DNA of 64,000 nt from Gracilariopsis chorda (Eukaryota; Rhodophyta; Florideophyceae; Gracilariales; Gracilariaceae): the NCBI GenBank assembly GCA_003194525.1, contig NBIV01000285.1, positions 40,123 to 104,122 of the forward strand. The letters run 5' to 3'. Positions within the stretch are counted from its first letter, which is position 1; each line of letters opens with the position of its first letter. The notes under the pieces are model-generated. The model had not been told where the DNA came from and made no database searches. It saw nothing but the letters and a program-made list of their open reading frames with translations. Positions 42,091-52,152 of the stretch are shown here, one piece after another. A program made the translations under genes and the position numbers.

Positions 42091-43923
42091 ATGCCGCCCA
42101 GAGAAACGTCCGCAGCCGACCGTGCTCGCACTTTCGAGCGTGCTATTAAGGCGAACAATGACATACACGCCATGATCGGTCTCGCCTGCATGCTCACCTT
42201 TGGGGACGAAGACTTCCCCAAGGAGCCTTCCAGAGGGGTTCAGCTCTTCGAGCGAGCCATCAAGCAAGCAAACGCCCAACGGGCCCTTCTCTTCCTTGGC
42301 CTCTACTTCCAACATGAGGGAAACCGTTCCGAGCGGCGTCGCGCCCTTCCCTTGCTGGAGCGCGCTGTTCAGTGCTGGGAAAACTATGAATGTATTCACG
42401 CGCTAGCTTGCTTTCTCATGGATGAGCAATGTCCCAAACAAGACCTGCTCAGAGCAGCCCAGTTGTTCGAGCGTTCCATACGCATTAAGCGCGATCCAGA
42501 TATCATGGCTGATCTCGCATCGCTTCAACTCCAAAATCCAGTTTTGCAAGCCGATAAACGAAGCGCGCTCCGTCTTTATAAAGAGGCCATCAAAAAGTCC
42601 AACAGTCCCCGTCTGATGCACAACCTCGCCGTTTTGTACGAAAGTGGCACTCCGCTACTACCGCGTTCTTTCAAAAAGGCCGCTAAATGGTATCAAAGCG
42701 CAATCGACACGGCGGGGGACCATCGATCTAAAAGCTGTCTAGCACTTCTACTGACAAGCCGCGACTGGGATCATCCACCTCAGCCCGCACGAGCAGCACA
42801 ACTTCTTGAGGAAGCTCTTGAACAGCATCACTGCGAAGTCTATCTGCTAGAACTTGCCGACTTGTACGTCGAGTTTCCAGAGCTTCAAAAGACTGCGCGA
42901 GCGCTTGAACTGTTTGAGTCCGCTGCTAAGCAGTACAACTCTTACGAGGCCATTCGATCTTTGCTCGATTTTCTAGCGTATGGTGAACAAGGGTTTCCAG
43001 TCGACTACCAACGTGCGCTTTCCGTCTTAAAGCACTTTCGTGTCCAGGGTGGGCACGATTCTTTTGTAGAGTACACAACCGCTTGTATTCTTTGGAACGG
43101 CGCTTTCAACGTTAAACGGGACCGCGAGAGAGCTATAAGTATCGCACGGCCTAGGCGCTGGTTTCAGGATTGCACCCTTTCTCTTATGCTGCGATACGGT
43201 GCCCCAAACTTGCCTCGAGACCGTCGCGCCGCCAAAAAGTATTACAAGCGCATTGAGGAGAAAACATACTTTGACCTAGTTCATTCGTTGTTCATCAGTG
43301 AACCGGATGACCCTGAATATGATCCAGCCCGTGCGGAGGCCATATTTCGTGACATTCCAATATCTGAGCTTGACAGCGGTTACATTGGATGGCTGCCTCT
43401 ATCTCTTCGAATGGGCAACATCAAGTTACCCTACACGGGAGACGAGCGATGCTTCACGTATTCATTTAGAAAGTTTGGGAAAGGAAAGGACATTCTTGTG
43501 CTCAATCTAGCAAGCTTGTTGTTAGAGAAAACGCCCAAGTCTGTAGAGACAGGCAACGAGATTGTTGAGATGTACGAATCGTTGATGGATACCGCAGTGG
43601 GAGATATCGCCACCATGAATCTCAGTTATTTGCTGTGGAAAGGCATTGCAGGTATAACTCAAAACAGAAAACGTGCCATAGAGTTGCTTGACAAACTTGT
43701 ACAGGAGAAAAACAACGCTTCTGCACGCGTTCTGCTAGCGAGCATACTTGCTGAAGACGCAGGTGAGAACAATAAGCAGCTGGAAAGATGCTCGGCGTTA
43801 TGGAACTCCGTTAAGGAGGATACCGAGGAAGAAGAGGAACTTCAAAAGCTCGCAATGCTTCTTTCGACGACGGCGAAATCTGTTATCGGCTTTCAGGACG
43901 AGTGTGACTGCGAACCCAGTTAG
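42091..43923 (+). CDS. Sel1-like repeat protein B
   Basis: 610 residues, intronless, full-length paralog of the protein at 32354-34189. Repeats include RGVQLFERAIKQANAQRALLFLG, RAAQLFERSIRIKRDPDIMADLA, KKAAKWYQSAIDTAGDHRSKSCLA and RALELFESAAKQYNSYEAIRSLL. Shared blocks with the paralog are RDRERAI, YIGWLPL(S)LR, LPYTGDERCFT, NLASLLL and ASARVLLAS. Sel1 solenoids act as scaffolds for protein complexes; no catalytic domain, signal peptide or membrane helix is present. The first ATG at 42091 is chosen since it aligns with the paralog start. The two genes lie 7.9 kb apart with start codons facing each other, which suggests an inverted duplication followed by divergence. Confidence 0.88.
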   Translation: MPPRETSAADRARTFERAIKANNDIHAMIGLACMLTFGDEDFPKEPSRGVQLFERAIKQANAQRALLFLGLYFQHEGNRSERRRALPLLERAVQCWENYECIHALACFLMDEQCPKQDLLRAAQLFERSIRIKRDPDIMADLASLQLQNPVLQADKRSALRLYKEAIKKSNSPRLMHNLAVLYESGTPLLPRSFKKAAKWYQSAIDTAGDHRSKSCLALLLTSRDWDHPPQPARAAQLLEEALEQHHCEVYLLELADLYVEFPELQKTARALELFESAAKQYNSYEAIRSLLDFLAYGEQGFPVDYQRALSVLKHFRVQGGHDSFVEYTTACILWNGAFNVKRDRERAISIARPRRWFQDCTLSLMLRYGAPNLPRDRRAAKKYYKRIEEKTYFDLVHSLFISEPDDPEYDPARAEAIFRDIPISELDSGYIGWLPLSLRMGNIKLPYTGDERCFTYSFRKFGKGKDILVLNLASLLLEKTPKSVETGNEIVEMYESLMDTAVGDIATMNLSYLLWKGIAGITQNRKRAIELLDKLVQEKNNASARVLLASILAEDAGENNKQLERCSALWNSVKEDTEEEEELQKLAMLLSTTAKSVIGFQDECDCEPS

Positions 43924-44118
43924 GCGAGTATCCGCTCCCGTGGTTCATTCACGTGTACCTAATCAGGCTTTTCAAATGACTTCTCAAGTTTGGTTGTTGG
44001 TTTCGAACCAGTTAGGTAAGTCGGAGGGAGACGCAGGTCCACCTTCTCCTATAACCGTTGTCTTTCCGAACAATGCGCACTGCACTGGAGGAGATCTGTC
44101 CAATATCTGTTGTCTAAC

Positions 44119-44937
44119 ATGGTGAAGCGTTATCGTGGGCTACGGCAGGCCGAGGTAGTACTAGATCTATTGCACGATGGCGATTACAAGTCTGCTTTGC
44201 GAAGTGTTGACTGGATTAGGCTAGACTCTGGGGCACTCCATGGCCGCGCTGGGGAATTTTGAAACGAGCGCGTGAACCCAAACTGTCGATCGAACTACAT
44301 CTGCGTAACGTGAAGATCATAGGCGATGATTGTCGTCTCTTTGCGCTTGTGGAGTACATACCCTTCGTACATATCAGGGCTCTTAGTTTTGCAAGAGTTT
44401 CAAAGATCGAGATCACGGAGCCCGGGCGTGCCGTGACATTACCAACTTTTTCATGCCGATGATCTTTGTGTGCTCTAGAACCGTACCGGATCTTAACCTT
44501 CCGCTGTTTCATGTTGGCACTCTTCGGACAGAAGCGCATCAGCACCTGCAGCTTGAAAGCGTGAGGAACTCGTATCCTCATTGTCACCCGGTTGTATCGA
44601 AGGTTGAGAGTTCCCAAGGCGCTCGAGAGTTCAACTGTCGATTACCTTTGTCGTGGATCGACCGCACTCATGCATCTGCGACAGTGAAGAACACGCCCCC
44701 CCCCCACAACATTCGGTGACGGCACTGGAGAGTTTCCTGACTCCAAGAAGTATCGAGAAGCACGGAAGGACACAGTCATGCTCCTCCAACATTCCTTTTC
44801 TTCCAGCTGGCAATGGTACAAAGTTCATAGAGACAAACAGAGTTCATTTGTGCGGATCCATATTGAGAGACATAGATCTCAATGACCGTGTACGGCTTGT
44901 ATTCCAAGATTCACTGAATATGAAACTACCGTTGTAG
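44119..44937 (+). pseudogene. Unknown gene broken by three frame changes
   Basis: Four open pieces follow each other with hardly a gap: ATG 44119 to about 44260 (MVKRYRGLRQAEVVLDLL), 44230-44462 (LSIELHLRNVKIIGDD), 44453-44719 (RTVPDLNLPLFHVGTL) and about 44700-44937 (SVTALESFLTPRSIEKHG). Each change shifts frame the same way, as if one base were missing, and two coincide with homopolymers: T5 near 44450 and C9 near 44698. The pieces read like one soluble protein of about 270 residues, but I recognise no family. It is either a young pseudogene or a good gene with missed bases in the sequence. It begins about 200 bp after Sel1-like gene B on the same strand. Confidence 0.45.
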
Positions 44938-46450
44938 TTGCACCTGCAAAGCACTCAGATTGAGTGTCAAACAAAGAACGTGTTACATGTTGTATAGGAC
45001 TCGCCTGAGAAACTGGTGAACAGAAGCTGGTACAGACTTCCCTTATCGTCTTTATGAAAGGATGGATGTATGTTTGTTTTTGGACGCACGCAAGTAATCC
45101 TGAAAGCATAGTAGACATTCCTGTCAAAGAATATGTCTCTCCGCAAGTGTTACAACACCTTAGTCGGATAAACGAATACTTCGGGAGGTCGTTAAACACG
45201 TCCAGACGATCGGTCAGCTTGCCGGTCGCGGACCTGGGTGGAAAGTCGTGAAAAGGCCCCCGTCTAACTGTACGTACGCAATCCGTCACGAGTCTGTTGT
45301 CAGAAGAAGATCCAACCGCCATTTCCCTGAATTTTTTCCCTCAAAGGAAGAGCTCCAAAGGATCCTCTGAACGGGTTTCTCCAGGGTTTTCTCGTAGGAC
45401 TACGCTGAGTCGGATGATGATGCAAGCTACGCGCCGGTTCTTTTGTCTGGTCTCGCCGGTGATATGAGGATTGGGCGAAAGGACGTCGTCAATGGTTTCT
45501 ATGGCGGCCAACGAGGTACATGCGAAGCGCCTTGTCGTGGTGTGCCCGTAACAGACGATCTCTAGAGGGTGAATGAAGAGGTGCAGAGAAGAAGGCGATA
45601 GCCGTCGGAAACGAAACGCTTCAGCGGTTGAAGATACCTACGGGACCTAATACTTTCTTCGTATCATATGTAGCCCAGTGAGTGTAGCACGGCTACTGGT
45701 TTATAGTTCGTGGCTACGGTATAGGAGTAAGTATTATAGGTTGTCGGGATTCTTAGCAAACCCCCGCGCTACGAGGAATTAATGTATGCGTGTTCGTAAA
45801 AGAGAGAGAGAGAAACGAATACTTCGCATTCTGTTACTCGGATCATCATGGCAATCGCTTCCGGTGTGTGGTAACCTTATGGTCGATGGGCCGCTGCCAC
45901 AACAAGGGTGCTCCAATGGTTCTGACAGGGACATAAGTTTTTGTGGGCCACGCCACGCCACGTCGCTATGTGTCTACGCTGCGTCGGAGGCAGCTTCAAC
46001 GCACTCGACATACAGTTATTATAGAGACCTTGAGCGCTCCAATCGTGGCATACACGCTCTGTTGTGGATAAGAAGATGAAACCTGGTCCTAACTAAAGTG
46101 CTTTCTCACAGCCGGCGTCGAGGCTCGGAAAGCCAGATTTACAGCGATAGAAAGAGCAACAACTGTGCTAGGAACGAATGCAGCCTTTCATCGTTTTTTC
46201 ATTTCATAGATTTGCTGCAGTTTATATCCGATGTCACATACCTCGCAGCAACCAAAGGCTAGCAATCTAACCCTTTAACCGAAAGGAAAACCTTCTTAAC
46301 CCCTGATAACGGTTAACCCATTACCACACCGCCTCTAGCTAGATCTTTGTTGCCACTTTTGCTCCCGTTTTGGGCATAACATTGCAGCCGAAAGCCGTAA
46401 TAGATGTTGAATAAATACTGTGCGATTGCCGCGCCTTCTTGAAGTCCGTG
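44938..46450. other. Intergenic; no supported gene
   Basis: Frames at 44879-45322 (minus) and 45786-46079 (plus) have no domain. TAACCCTTTAACCG (46268-46281) and TAACGGTTAACCC (46307-46319) match the recurring motif and lie 130-180 bp upstream of the tRNA gene. Confidence 0.4.
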
Positions 46451-46540
46451 GGGTCTGTAGCTCAATTGGTAGAGTGCTCCCTTAGCATGGGAGAGGTACC
46501 GGGATCGAACCTGACGTCGGCGAATCGCCCGGCAGATCCA
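46451..46540 (+). tRNA. tRNA-Ala (AGC) with a 17-nt insertion in the T-loop
   Basis: Acceptor stem GGGTCTG (46451) pairs with CAGATCC (46533-46539), including G3-U70, the classic alanine identity pair, and A73 at 46540. The D-arm GCTC...GAGT, anticodon stem CTCCC/GGGAG and loop TTAGCAT (anticodon AGC) are standard. T-stem CCGGG (46499-46503) pairs with CCCGG (46528-46532), but the loop between is 24 nt instead of 7. Removing 17 nt restores a normal loop beginning ATCGA. The B-box GGGATCGAAC is kept. A T6 run at 46564-46569 would end RNA polymerase III transcription. Red algae such as Cyanidioschyzon are known for tRNA introns outside the anticodon loop, cut by the tRNA splicing endonuclease; the insertion is read as such an intron. 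Alternatively it is a tRNA pseudogene, though all other helices are perfect. Confidence 0.88.
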
Positions 46541-46563
46541 GGTCAAACATGTCGCTATTTTCC

Positions 46564-46569
46564 TTTTTT
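46564..46569 (+). terminator. RNA polymerase III terminator (T6)
   Basis: Six T about 24 nt past the tRNA-Ala 3' end. Confidence 0.6.
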
Positions 46570-47366
46570 CGCTTCACCTTCGACCTTTCCCGTTGGCTTT
46601 TATTTCCGCGATCGGTCCTCTAAAGTTGGCACTGAACGCGCGCTCAGTTCCAACTTTACAAATGTACGGGACAGATGCTGTGTACCAGATTCTTTGGAAC
46701 TCGTCTAATTTGTTGTGGGCCCTTATAGTCTGATTACGACGTAAGGGTGGAAGAAGAAGTTTAGGGGCACTACTCTTTTCGCAGCAAACCAAGAAACTCA
46801 TGCACCCACATAGTAATACTATCCCTGACGGATTTTCCCCTTCTCTCACGGGAACTCTCCTGTGTACTACACTCGATATGGGTACGGCCTACCCTTGTGG
46901 GCAGGACGCAGATCGCATGACTCTGCTCATTCTGCTTTGGGCTTTGCTCCACCAATCTACTCTGTCCTATACAACCATTCTCCGATAGCGAACTCTGGTG
47001 AGGGAAGACGGGTATGAAGGAAACGCCGCATCCCTTTGCCATATGTACGACTCGAAATCGCCAATTCTCAGGGAAGCGTGCTTCAGAACTTAATCCCAAT
47101 GATGCACGAGCGGAGGGGAATTAGCGGTCCGCTAACCCATGTCTCGACAGCTCATGCCTAAGAAATATCTACATGGATTGCAGTAACGAATTTATTGCGA
47201 GGTAGAAAGAAGCAAAGCGAACTGAATGAACTGCCCAGTACCAAACTCTACGCATCAAACACTCACGTCCCCCGTCCCCCGTCCCCCGTCCCATTGTAAA
47301 CGAACCTCGACGGTTTGCAGCTTCCGCAAATGCTGCTAGCCTGTCGTGGAACATGCATTAACCAGC
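46570..47366. other. Intergenic; GTCCCCC short tandem repeat
   Basis: No gene recognised. At 47267-47292 the 7-mer GTCCCCC is repeated 3.7 times, about 70 bp past the end of the VOC protein gene. Confidence 0.45.
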
Positions 47367-47831
47367 TCACATGTCCCCATTCTGCTCAAACTTGAGGCGG
47401 GCAGCTTCCATATCCTCTTCTGACGGATCGGTAACTTTCTGCGATAGAGTCCATATGTACCCACCAGGACACTTCACTCGAGCTTCACGGCATCCGTACG
47501 GTCGAACGTCACTGATACCTTCCAACTCCTCAGCACCATTTGCTTTCGCCTTTTCCAAAGTAGCTTTGAGATCCTCCACATGTAGATACAGAAACAACGA
47601 CTTGCCCTCATTGGGACCTGGGGCAGCGGTACCCCATTTCTCACAAGGGTCAGCCACGAACACCTTCGTCGCCCCAAATTCCAATTCAGCATGAGCCACC
47701 ATTCCATCGGGGCTCAACCAGCGTTTGAACTTCTCTTCGCCGCCGAAGCAGTCCTTGTAGAAGTCGATGGTAGACGCCGCATTCTTGACGGTTATATAGG
47801 GAGTCAAACCATGTGTTCCTATCTTCGTCAT
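47367..47831 (-). CDS. VOC-family (glyoxalase/PhnB-like) protein
   Basis: 154 residues, intronless. GLTPYITVKNAASTIDFYKD is the usual first beta-alpha-beta unit of PhnB/glyoxalase-fold proteins, with HAELEFGATKVFVAD the next strands and LYLHVEDLKATLEKAKANGA the start of the second unit. The second half reads YGCREARVKCPGGYIWTLSQ, where relatives usually have G-RxxxxxDPFGHxW; the His is replaced by Tyr, so the metal site may be altered. The family includes glyoxalases, dioxygenases and resistance proteins that bind small molecules; the substrate here cannot be told. No targeting peptide is seen. On its sense strand ATAAAGGGTTAACGG lies about 155-170 nt upstream. Length is normal for the family. 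Confidence 0.85.
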   Translation of the reverse strand: MTKIGTHGLTPYITVKNAASTIDFYKDCFGGEEKFKRWLSPDGMVAHAELEFGATKVFVADPCEKWGTAAPGPNEGKSLFLYLHVEDLKATLEKAKANGAEELEGISDVRPYGCREARVKCPGGYIWTLSQKVTDPSEEDMEAARLKFEQNGDM

Positions 47832-48983
47832 TGCTCCGTTTCTTCAGCTCGGGAAAGTTCTGAGACTTCGTAGTTGTTGCAGTTGGGGATCCTGGAGTTG
47901 AGGTCGAACCATGCGGACTGTGTGAGATGAAGCGACCGATCCATTTTTAAAGGGTTTGGGAGTTCGGAGGGTGGCGTTTTGATAGCCGTTAACCCTTTAT
48001 CATACCTAACTTTATCCACGGAATTGTTGCGGAGGACGCCCTATGATGCAGGTCCCCTGAAGATCAGTCAAAGATGAACATGCAACTAATGTAAGTTCAA
48101 TACCCGAGTTACAAATCGGAAGAAACCAGTCGATGAAAAGGAACTACAAGCGCTAGCATATGACGACTTGCACTTTGTCCTTGTAGGTCACGAAGGACTC
48201 GTGAGCAAAGACTGTTGGCCCAATGCTTCTCCCGAATAATCAATCTTTTGGAAATGTAGACGCATCGCAGTCCTTCGACGCTCCTGAAATGTGGGTAGAT
48301 TGCTACCAACCGCACCTTTGGTACAGTACGGCTGTACTCACAGGCATTAGGGATCCAACTTCATCTCTCCGACTTGCACGCGATGCTGATCCCTTGGGGA
48401 AGGTTGGGAAATCTGTCGCAGTTTGAACGGTCTAGGTCGTTTTGACAAACCCTAGCAGCGTTGAACAACAGAGTTAGCACCCAATGAACGGGATCATCGT
48501 GGATGGGCGGGGTCTGCGGACAGCATCTGGTGCACCGTTCAGTTGGACGTGTCCCCTGCAAGCGATCCCCAACACAGAGCGGCCCAATAATATGTCGCTT
48601 CTTGTTTACACGCAAGCTTACCAAGACAACGAAAATTGCGGGGTGGTTGCTACCCTTCATAGTATATGTTCATCGCCTGGATCCTCCGCCACAAACAAGA
48701 CCTTTATCGTTGAGGAGCGTTACAGAACGTGAGCTGAAAGGAAACCCCCAGCCTTGGGATGGCAAGACAACGTGGCGCACAGATCCGTCTTTGGAGTTTA
48801 CTCTACCCGGAATACAAACGGAGCGTTTCAGAGAAGACTGGTTCGAGAAAGAGGAACATTAACGGTTAAGAAAGTTGCAGCAAGTTACAAAGCTGACCAC
48901 GAGAGGTTGGCCATCCTAGTTAAACTGTACAGTACCTAACAGCTTAACTACGTGAAGTTATGTCGAGCCGGCACGAGTCGGGT
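47832..48983. other. Intergenic; weak open frames only
   Basis: The first 170 bases are upstream DNA of the VOC gene with two AAAGGGTT-type motifs (47947-47957 and 47987-48000). Plus-strand frames at 48484-48732 and 48503-48862 overlap and show no domain, although the end of the second (PSLEFTLPGIQTERFREDWF) looks protein-like. Confidence 0.4.
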
Positions 48984-50444
48984 TTAGGAGATGTTGCAGA
49001 ACGGCCAGCATCGACGCTCCTCTTCTTCCTTCTGATCCCCGCCATCCACGCCGCCACCACCCCCGTCTCCATCAGCGCTGACAGAGACAGAACGCGGACC
49101 GAATTTTGGTACAGCAGGTTTGCCAAAATCGCGAATGAGGGCATCCACAAAAGCATCACCAAAGCCTTCCCTTAAAACCGCTTCTGCTCTGTCCGGATCC
49201 GGCAAGGCGTCCACCGACACGCCCTTCCAAGCTTCTTCAGGAGACCACAACCACTGGGTGCCATCTGTACAGACGATCATAGCGCGTAAGAGTTCATCCT
49301 CGTTCGGAGGAACTTTCTTACCGTTCTGCTGCACCTTTTCCCACAAATCACGTAGTCCAGTTGCTCCGTTAGCGGCCATTGCGACCGACAAGTACTGCGA
49401 ACTAAGCGCTCCAAAGTTATGTGAGTCGAACGCTCCTCTCGCAAACGGCGATGTAAAGTTGAGAAATACGGCGTCCTTCCCTGCACGATTGGCGTTATGT
49501 TTAGAAGTAACACCGGACGCACTGGCAAGTGGATCCTCGAAAGCAGCTAGATGTACATACGCCGGTCCGTCTGGATATCCGGCTGTAGCTGACCCTACGG
49601 TAACAACGGTGACGCGATCTCTCAATGTACGTTGTACCACGTCTTCTTCAACGCCATCTGCCTTTTGCTGACGTATGTAATCCTGTACAGCGGAGCGAAT
49701 ATCAACGGAAGAACGTGAATACCCGACAAGAACGACGGATTCACCATCTGGGGCGCAACTGCGTTTCAGCAAATCGCGTAGACGCTGTTTCAATGGCGTG
49801 TCAATGAGATTGAAGGAAGAGAGACCAGTCTGAATGAAATCGAGCTGGCGAGCCGACCAGATAACATCGTCACCATCGATTTTGGGTTCAAATGTATCGG
49901 GCACTACTGCTGATAAGGCCGAAACAGCGAGTCGAAGAGCCACAGCCCGTTTGGCGGACAGGCGTACATCTCCCTGGTCGAGAGATGTTCCTGGGTGTAA
50001 TTGCGCCATTGTTGGGGAACGAAGCACGCGTACATAGTACTCCAAACGCTGTTCAGTAGTGGTTTCACCCGGTTTCGGTTCGTGTAAAGTGTTGAGACCG
50101 GGCATGAAGATGGTGTTCTCCATGTTGGGAGCGGGTTCCGGTGCGGGGATTGAGAGCGTTGTGATAAGAAATTTCAGTGGAGTTGGTCGGTCCATGACGT
50201 ATTCAAAGTCGACTGAGCCGCCTTGTGTTTGCGGGACGGTGAAGCGGGCGGAGTGACCCTCGTCATAGTTGAAGTGTAGTACGGTTGCATCCGGGATTGG
50301 GGACGGCGGAGCAGGAACTTCAGTGGACTTGAGATCTTTGGGAAGTTCCGGATTAAGAGCGTCGAAGAGCTCTTGCAGCGCTTTTGCGGACGGCAGCTTT
50401 CCTATGCAGAGCAGCGCCGAGATGGCCTCCAAGTCGAACGCCAT
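48984..50444 (-). CDS. Unknown protein with GYSRS hydrolase-like motif
   Basis: 486 residues, intronless and intact. Near residue 255 is SVVLVGYSRSSVDIRSAVQDY: strand, G-x-S-x-S turn, helix, which resembles the nucleophile elbow (GxSxG) of alpha/beta hydrolases, with Ser in place of the last Gly. Further on are VFLNFTSPFARGAFDSHNFG and MIVCTDGTQWLWSPEE. There is no signal peptide. The C-terminus is low complexity: Gly/Asp-rich, an acidic run, then RRCWPFCNIS; its cysteines might be lipidated. The protein starts 160 residues rich in Pro, which suggests a flexible N-terminal half. I do not recognise the family; a lipase- or esterase-like role is a guess. Start chosen at the ATG at 50444, the first in the frame. 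The gene is followed by no clear AATAAA. Confidence 0.65.
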   Translation of the reverse strand: MAFDLEAISALLCIGKLPSAKALQELFDALNPELPKDLKSTEVPAPPSPIPDATVLHFNYDEGHSARFTVPQTQGGSVDFEYVMDRPTPLKFLITTLSIPAPEPAPNMENTIFMPGLNTLHEPKPGETTTEQRLEYYVRVLRSPTMAQLHPGTSLDQGDVRLSAKRAVALRLAVSALSAVVPDTFEPKIDGDDVIWSARQLDFIQTGLSSFNLIDTPLKQRLRDLLKRSCAPDGESVVLVGYSRSSVDIRSAVQDYIRQQKADGVEEDVVQRTLRDRVTVVTVGSATAGYPDGPAYVHLAAFEDPLASASGVTSKHNANRAGKDAVFLNFTSPFARGAFDSHNFGALSSQYLSVAMAANGATGLRDLWEKVQQNGKKVPPNEDELLRAMIVCTDGTQWLWSPEEAWKGVSVDALPDPDRAEAVLREGFGDAFVDALIRDFGKPAVPKFGPRSVSVSADGDGGGGGVDGGDQKEEEERRCWPFCNIS

Positions 50445-51216
50445 CTTGTGTTCCTATGGTACAATAAGATCGTCAACAACGCAAGTTACAAGGAAGCTTT
50501 CTACCATCGTGGACCTTTGCATGATGAGGAAGACAAGTTCCATATGGTTGCCGTGATGGACTTGGACACGTGGCCCGCTTTAATGGGTCCTGAGTGAGAT
50601 ACTATCTGCGGGATAGATACATTCGTGCGTCCCTGCATTTCTTTCACCGTGTCTATGCACTGTAACTCCATGAAGGAAATTTTCGACGCAAGTTCAGGTT
50701 CCCGTTGTACCGTTCACAAAAGGCTTGAATTGTACACTTTTCAAATATTCTCAAGATATCTCAGAAACTATTTGATTTTGGCCTTTGAAATGTTGTGCAA
50801 TCGCTCCGGCGTACTCCGTTCCTTAAACTGACCATCCCGCGAGCTTCCACCCTTTTTGTGCCCCCTCTAGCCTTTGAACACCGCTCTCGGTTGCCACATC
50901 ACCTCTATACGGCTTTCAAGGTCAAATATGGAATCTATTCAACACCTATAGCGCCGCATACCACGCTCGCCACAACTTCTGCAGCCATCCCCATAGCTTC
51001 CAACAAGGTTTTCTTTTTCTGCGACATTCGAACCAAAGCTAACCGCCGCTTCTGTTTGACGCCTCGCACTCCAATCTTAATAATGGGTTCGCAAACTTTT
51101 AGGGAGTGCTTTTTCGCTAATTTTTTCGCACGATCCGCTTGTCATGCAACGTTATGTGCTTGACTTTGCACCATCTGCGCCTATTTCTTTTCGCGTTCTG
51201 CTGCCTTAGCTTGCGT
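50445..51216. other. Intergenic; nothing recognised
   Basis: Upstream DNA of the GYSRS protein gene and the eroded end of the DDE transposase copy. No repeats or domains seen. Confidence 0.4.
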
Positions 51217-52152
51217 TTATAGCTGAATTCTTTTCTCCTTTTGGCATTTCTCAGCTTCTTTCTTTCGTCGATTTTCAAGCATCTTTGCTACCGTTTTTTG
51301 TTCCGCTGGGGCTCTGCAGTCTAACATGACTAATTTCGGTTGCGAATGAATGTCTATTAGTACCTCTTTCTCCGTCTTAATCGGAGCTATTGTATTCATT
51401 TTGATGCTACTAGCCGGCTTTGCATTCGGGAAAAGTTGGACAAGTTTGTAGCACACCATCCCACCCCTTTGTTTGGTTGCTAGAATTTGACGAGGTTTGT
51501 TGCAAAGTTCTGCATCGGTTCGTCTCTGTTAGACATGGCGAGTTCTGTCCGCGACGTTTTTATGCGGAGCGACCTTCACACTAACATCTTGCGATTCTTC
51601 TTGTTTGTACTGTTGTGCAAAATCCGGGTTGAACGGGAACAAACCTGTATCCTAAAAAAAAGAACTTATGATTGGAGGAAGGATTGTCTGATGTGCAAAC
51701 ACTGCACAAAGCAGGTTGAATCGAGGTATACGAGTCTGGGGGACTACCTAGCGTGCAATCTGATCTCTTAAGTGTCAAAGCGACTGTTCAAATGTTCTTT
51801 TGATACAAAAATTGCAGGTTTGGAGTATATTTGAGGTGTTGGCTGGCTTCATAACGGGAATACATCGGTTTTCTTCACATTCTATAACCCAGCGAACGCC
51901 CTTGCGCGATGTGTGACCATCCATTCTTAGAAGGTAAGACATCGACTCTGGAACATGCGTTAGAACAAATATATTAACTTGTTTCATAAACCCCTCCAGA
52001 ATCTGACTATCTATTTACCAATTTTCTGTACATTTCATGACAGCGTCTGCAAGCATCCAGTTTGGCCACTGAAACTCATTACAAACTGCCACGCTCTTCT
52101 TGTAAATTCTAAGAAGAGGTTCCATCCAGTGCTGCATTACTTTCTTTCCGGC
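51217..52152 (-). pseudogene. DDE-family transposase, 3' half, cut off by gypsy element 2
   Basis: Read on the minus strand from 52152: GKKVMQHWMEPL, an in-frame stop at 52015-52017, then YLLRMDGHTSRKG (51775-51987), which carries the second catalytic Asp of the DDE_1 (pogo/Tc1-like) domain, and NTSNILQ. Later pieces in other frames continue to a Lys-rich end (KMLENRRKKEAEKC, 51217-51459). The 5' half lies beyond element 2 at 63652-64000 in the same orientation, and the two halves meet exactly at the duplicated CCGGC. The stop and frameshifts show it was already dead or has decayed since. Confidence 0.75.
52148..52152. repeat. CCGGC target-site duplication, left copy
   Basis: Identical to 63652-63656 on the other side of gypsy element 2; 5 bp is the usual length for Ty3/gypsy integrases. 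Confidence 0.9.

Noticed and set aside
48484-48939. Overlapping plus-strand frames before the GYSRS gene
   Set aside because: Some pieces look protein-like, but no frame dominates and no domain is present.
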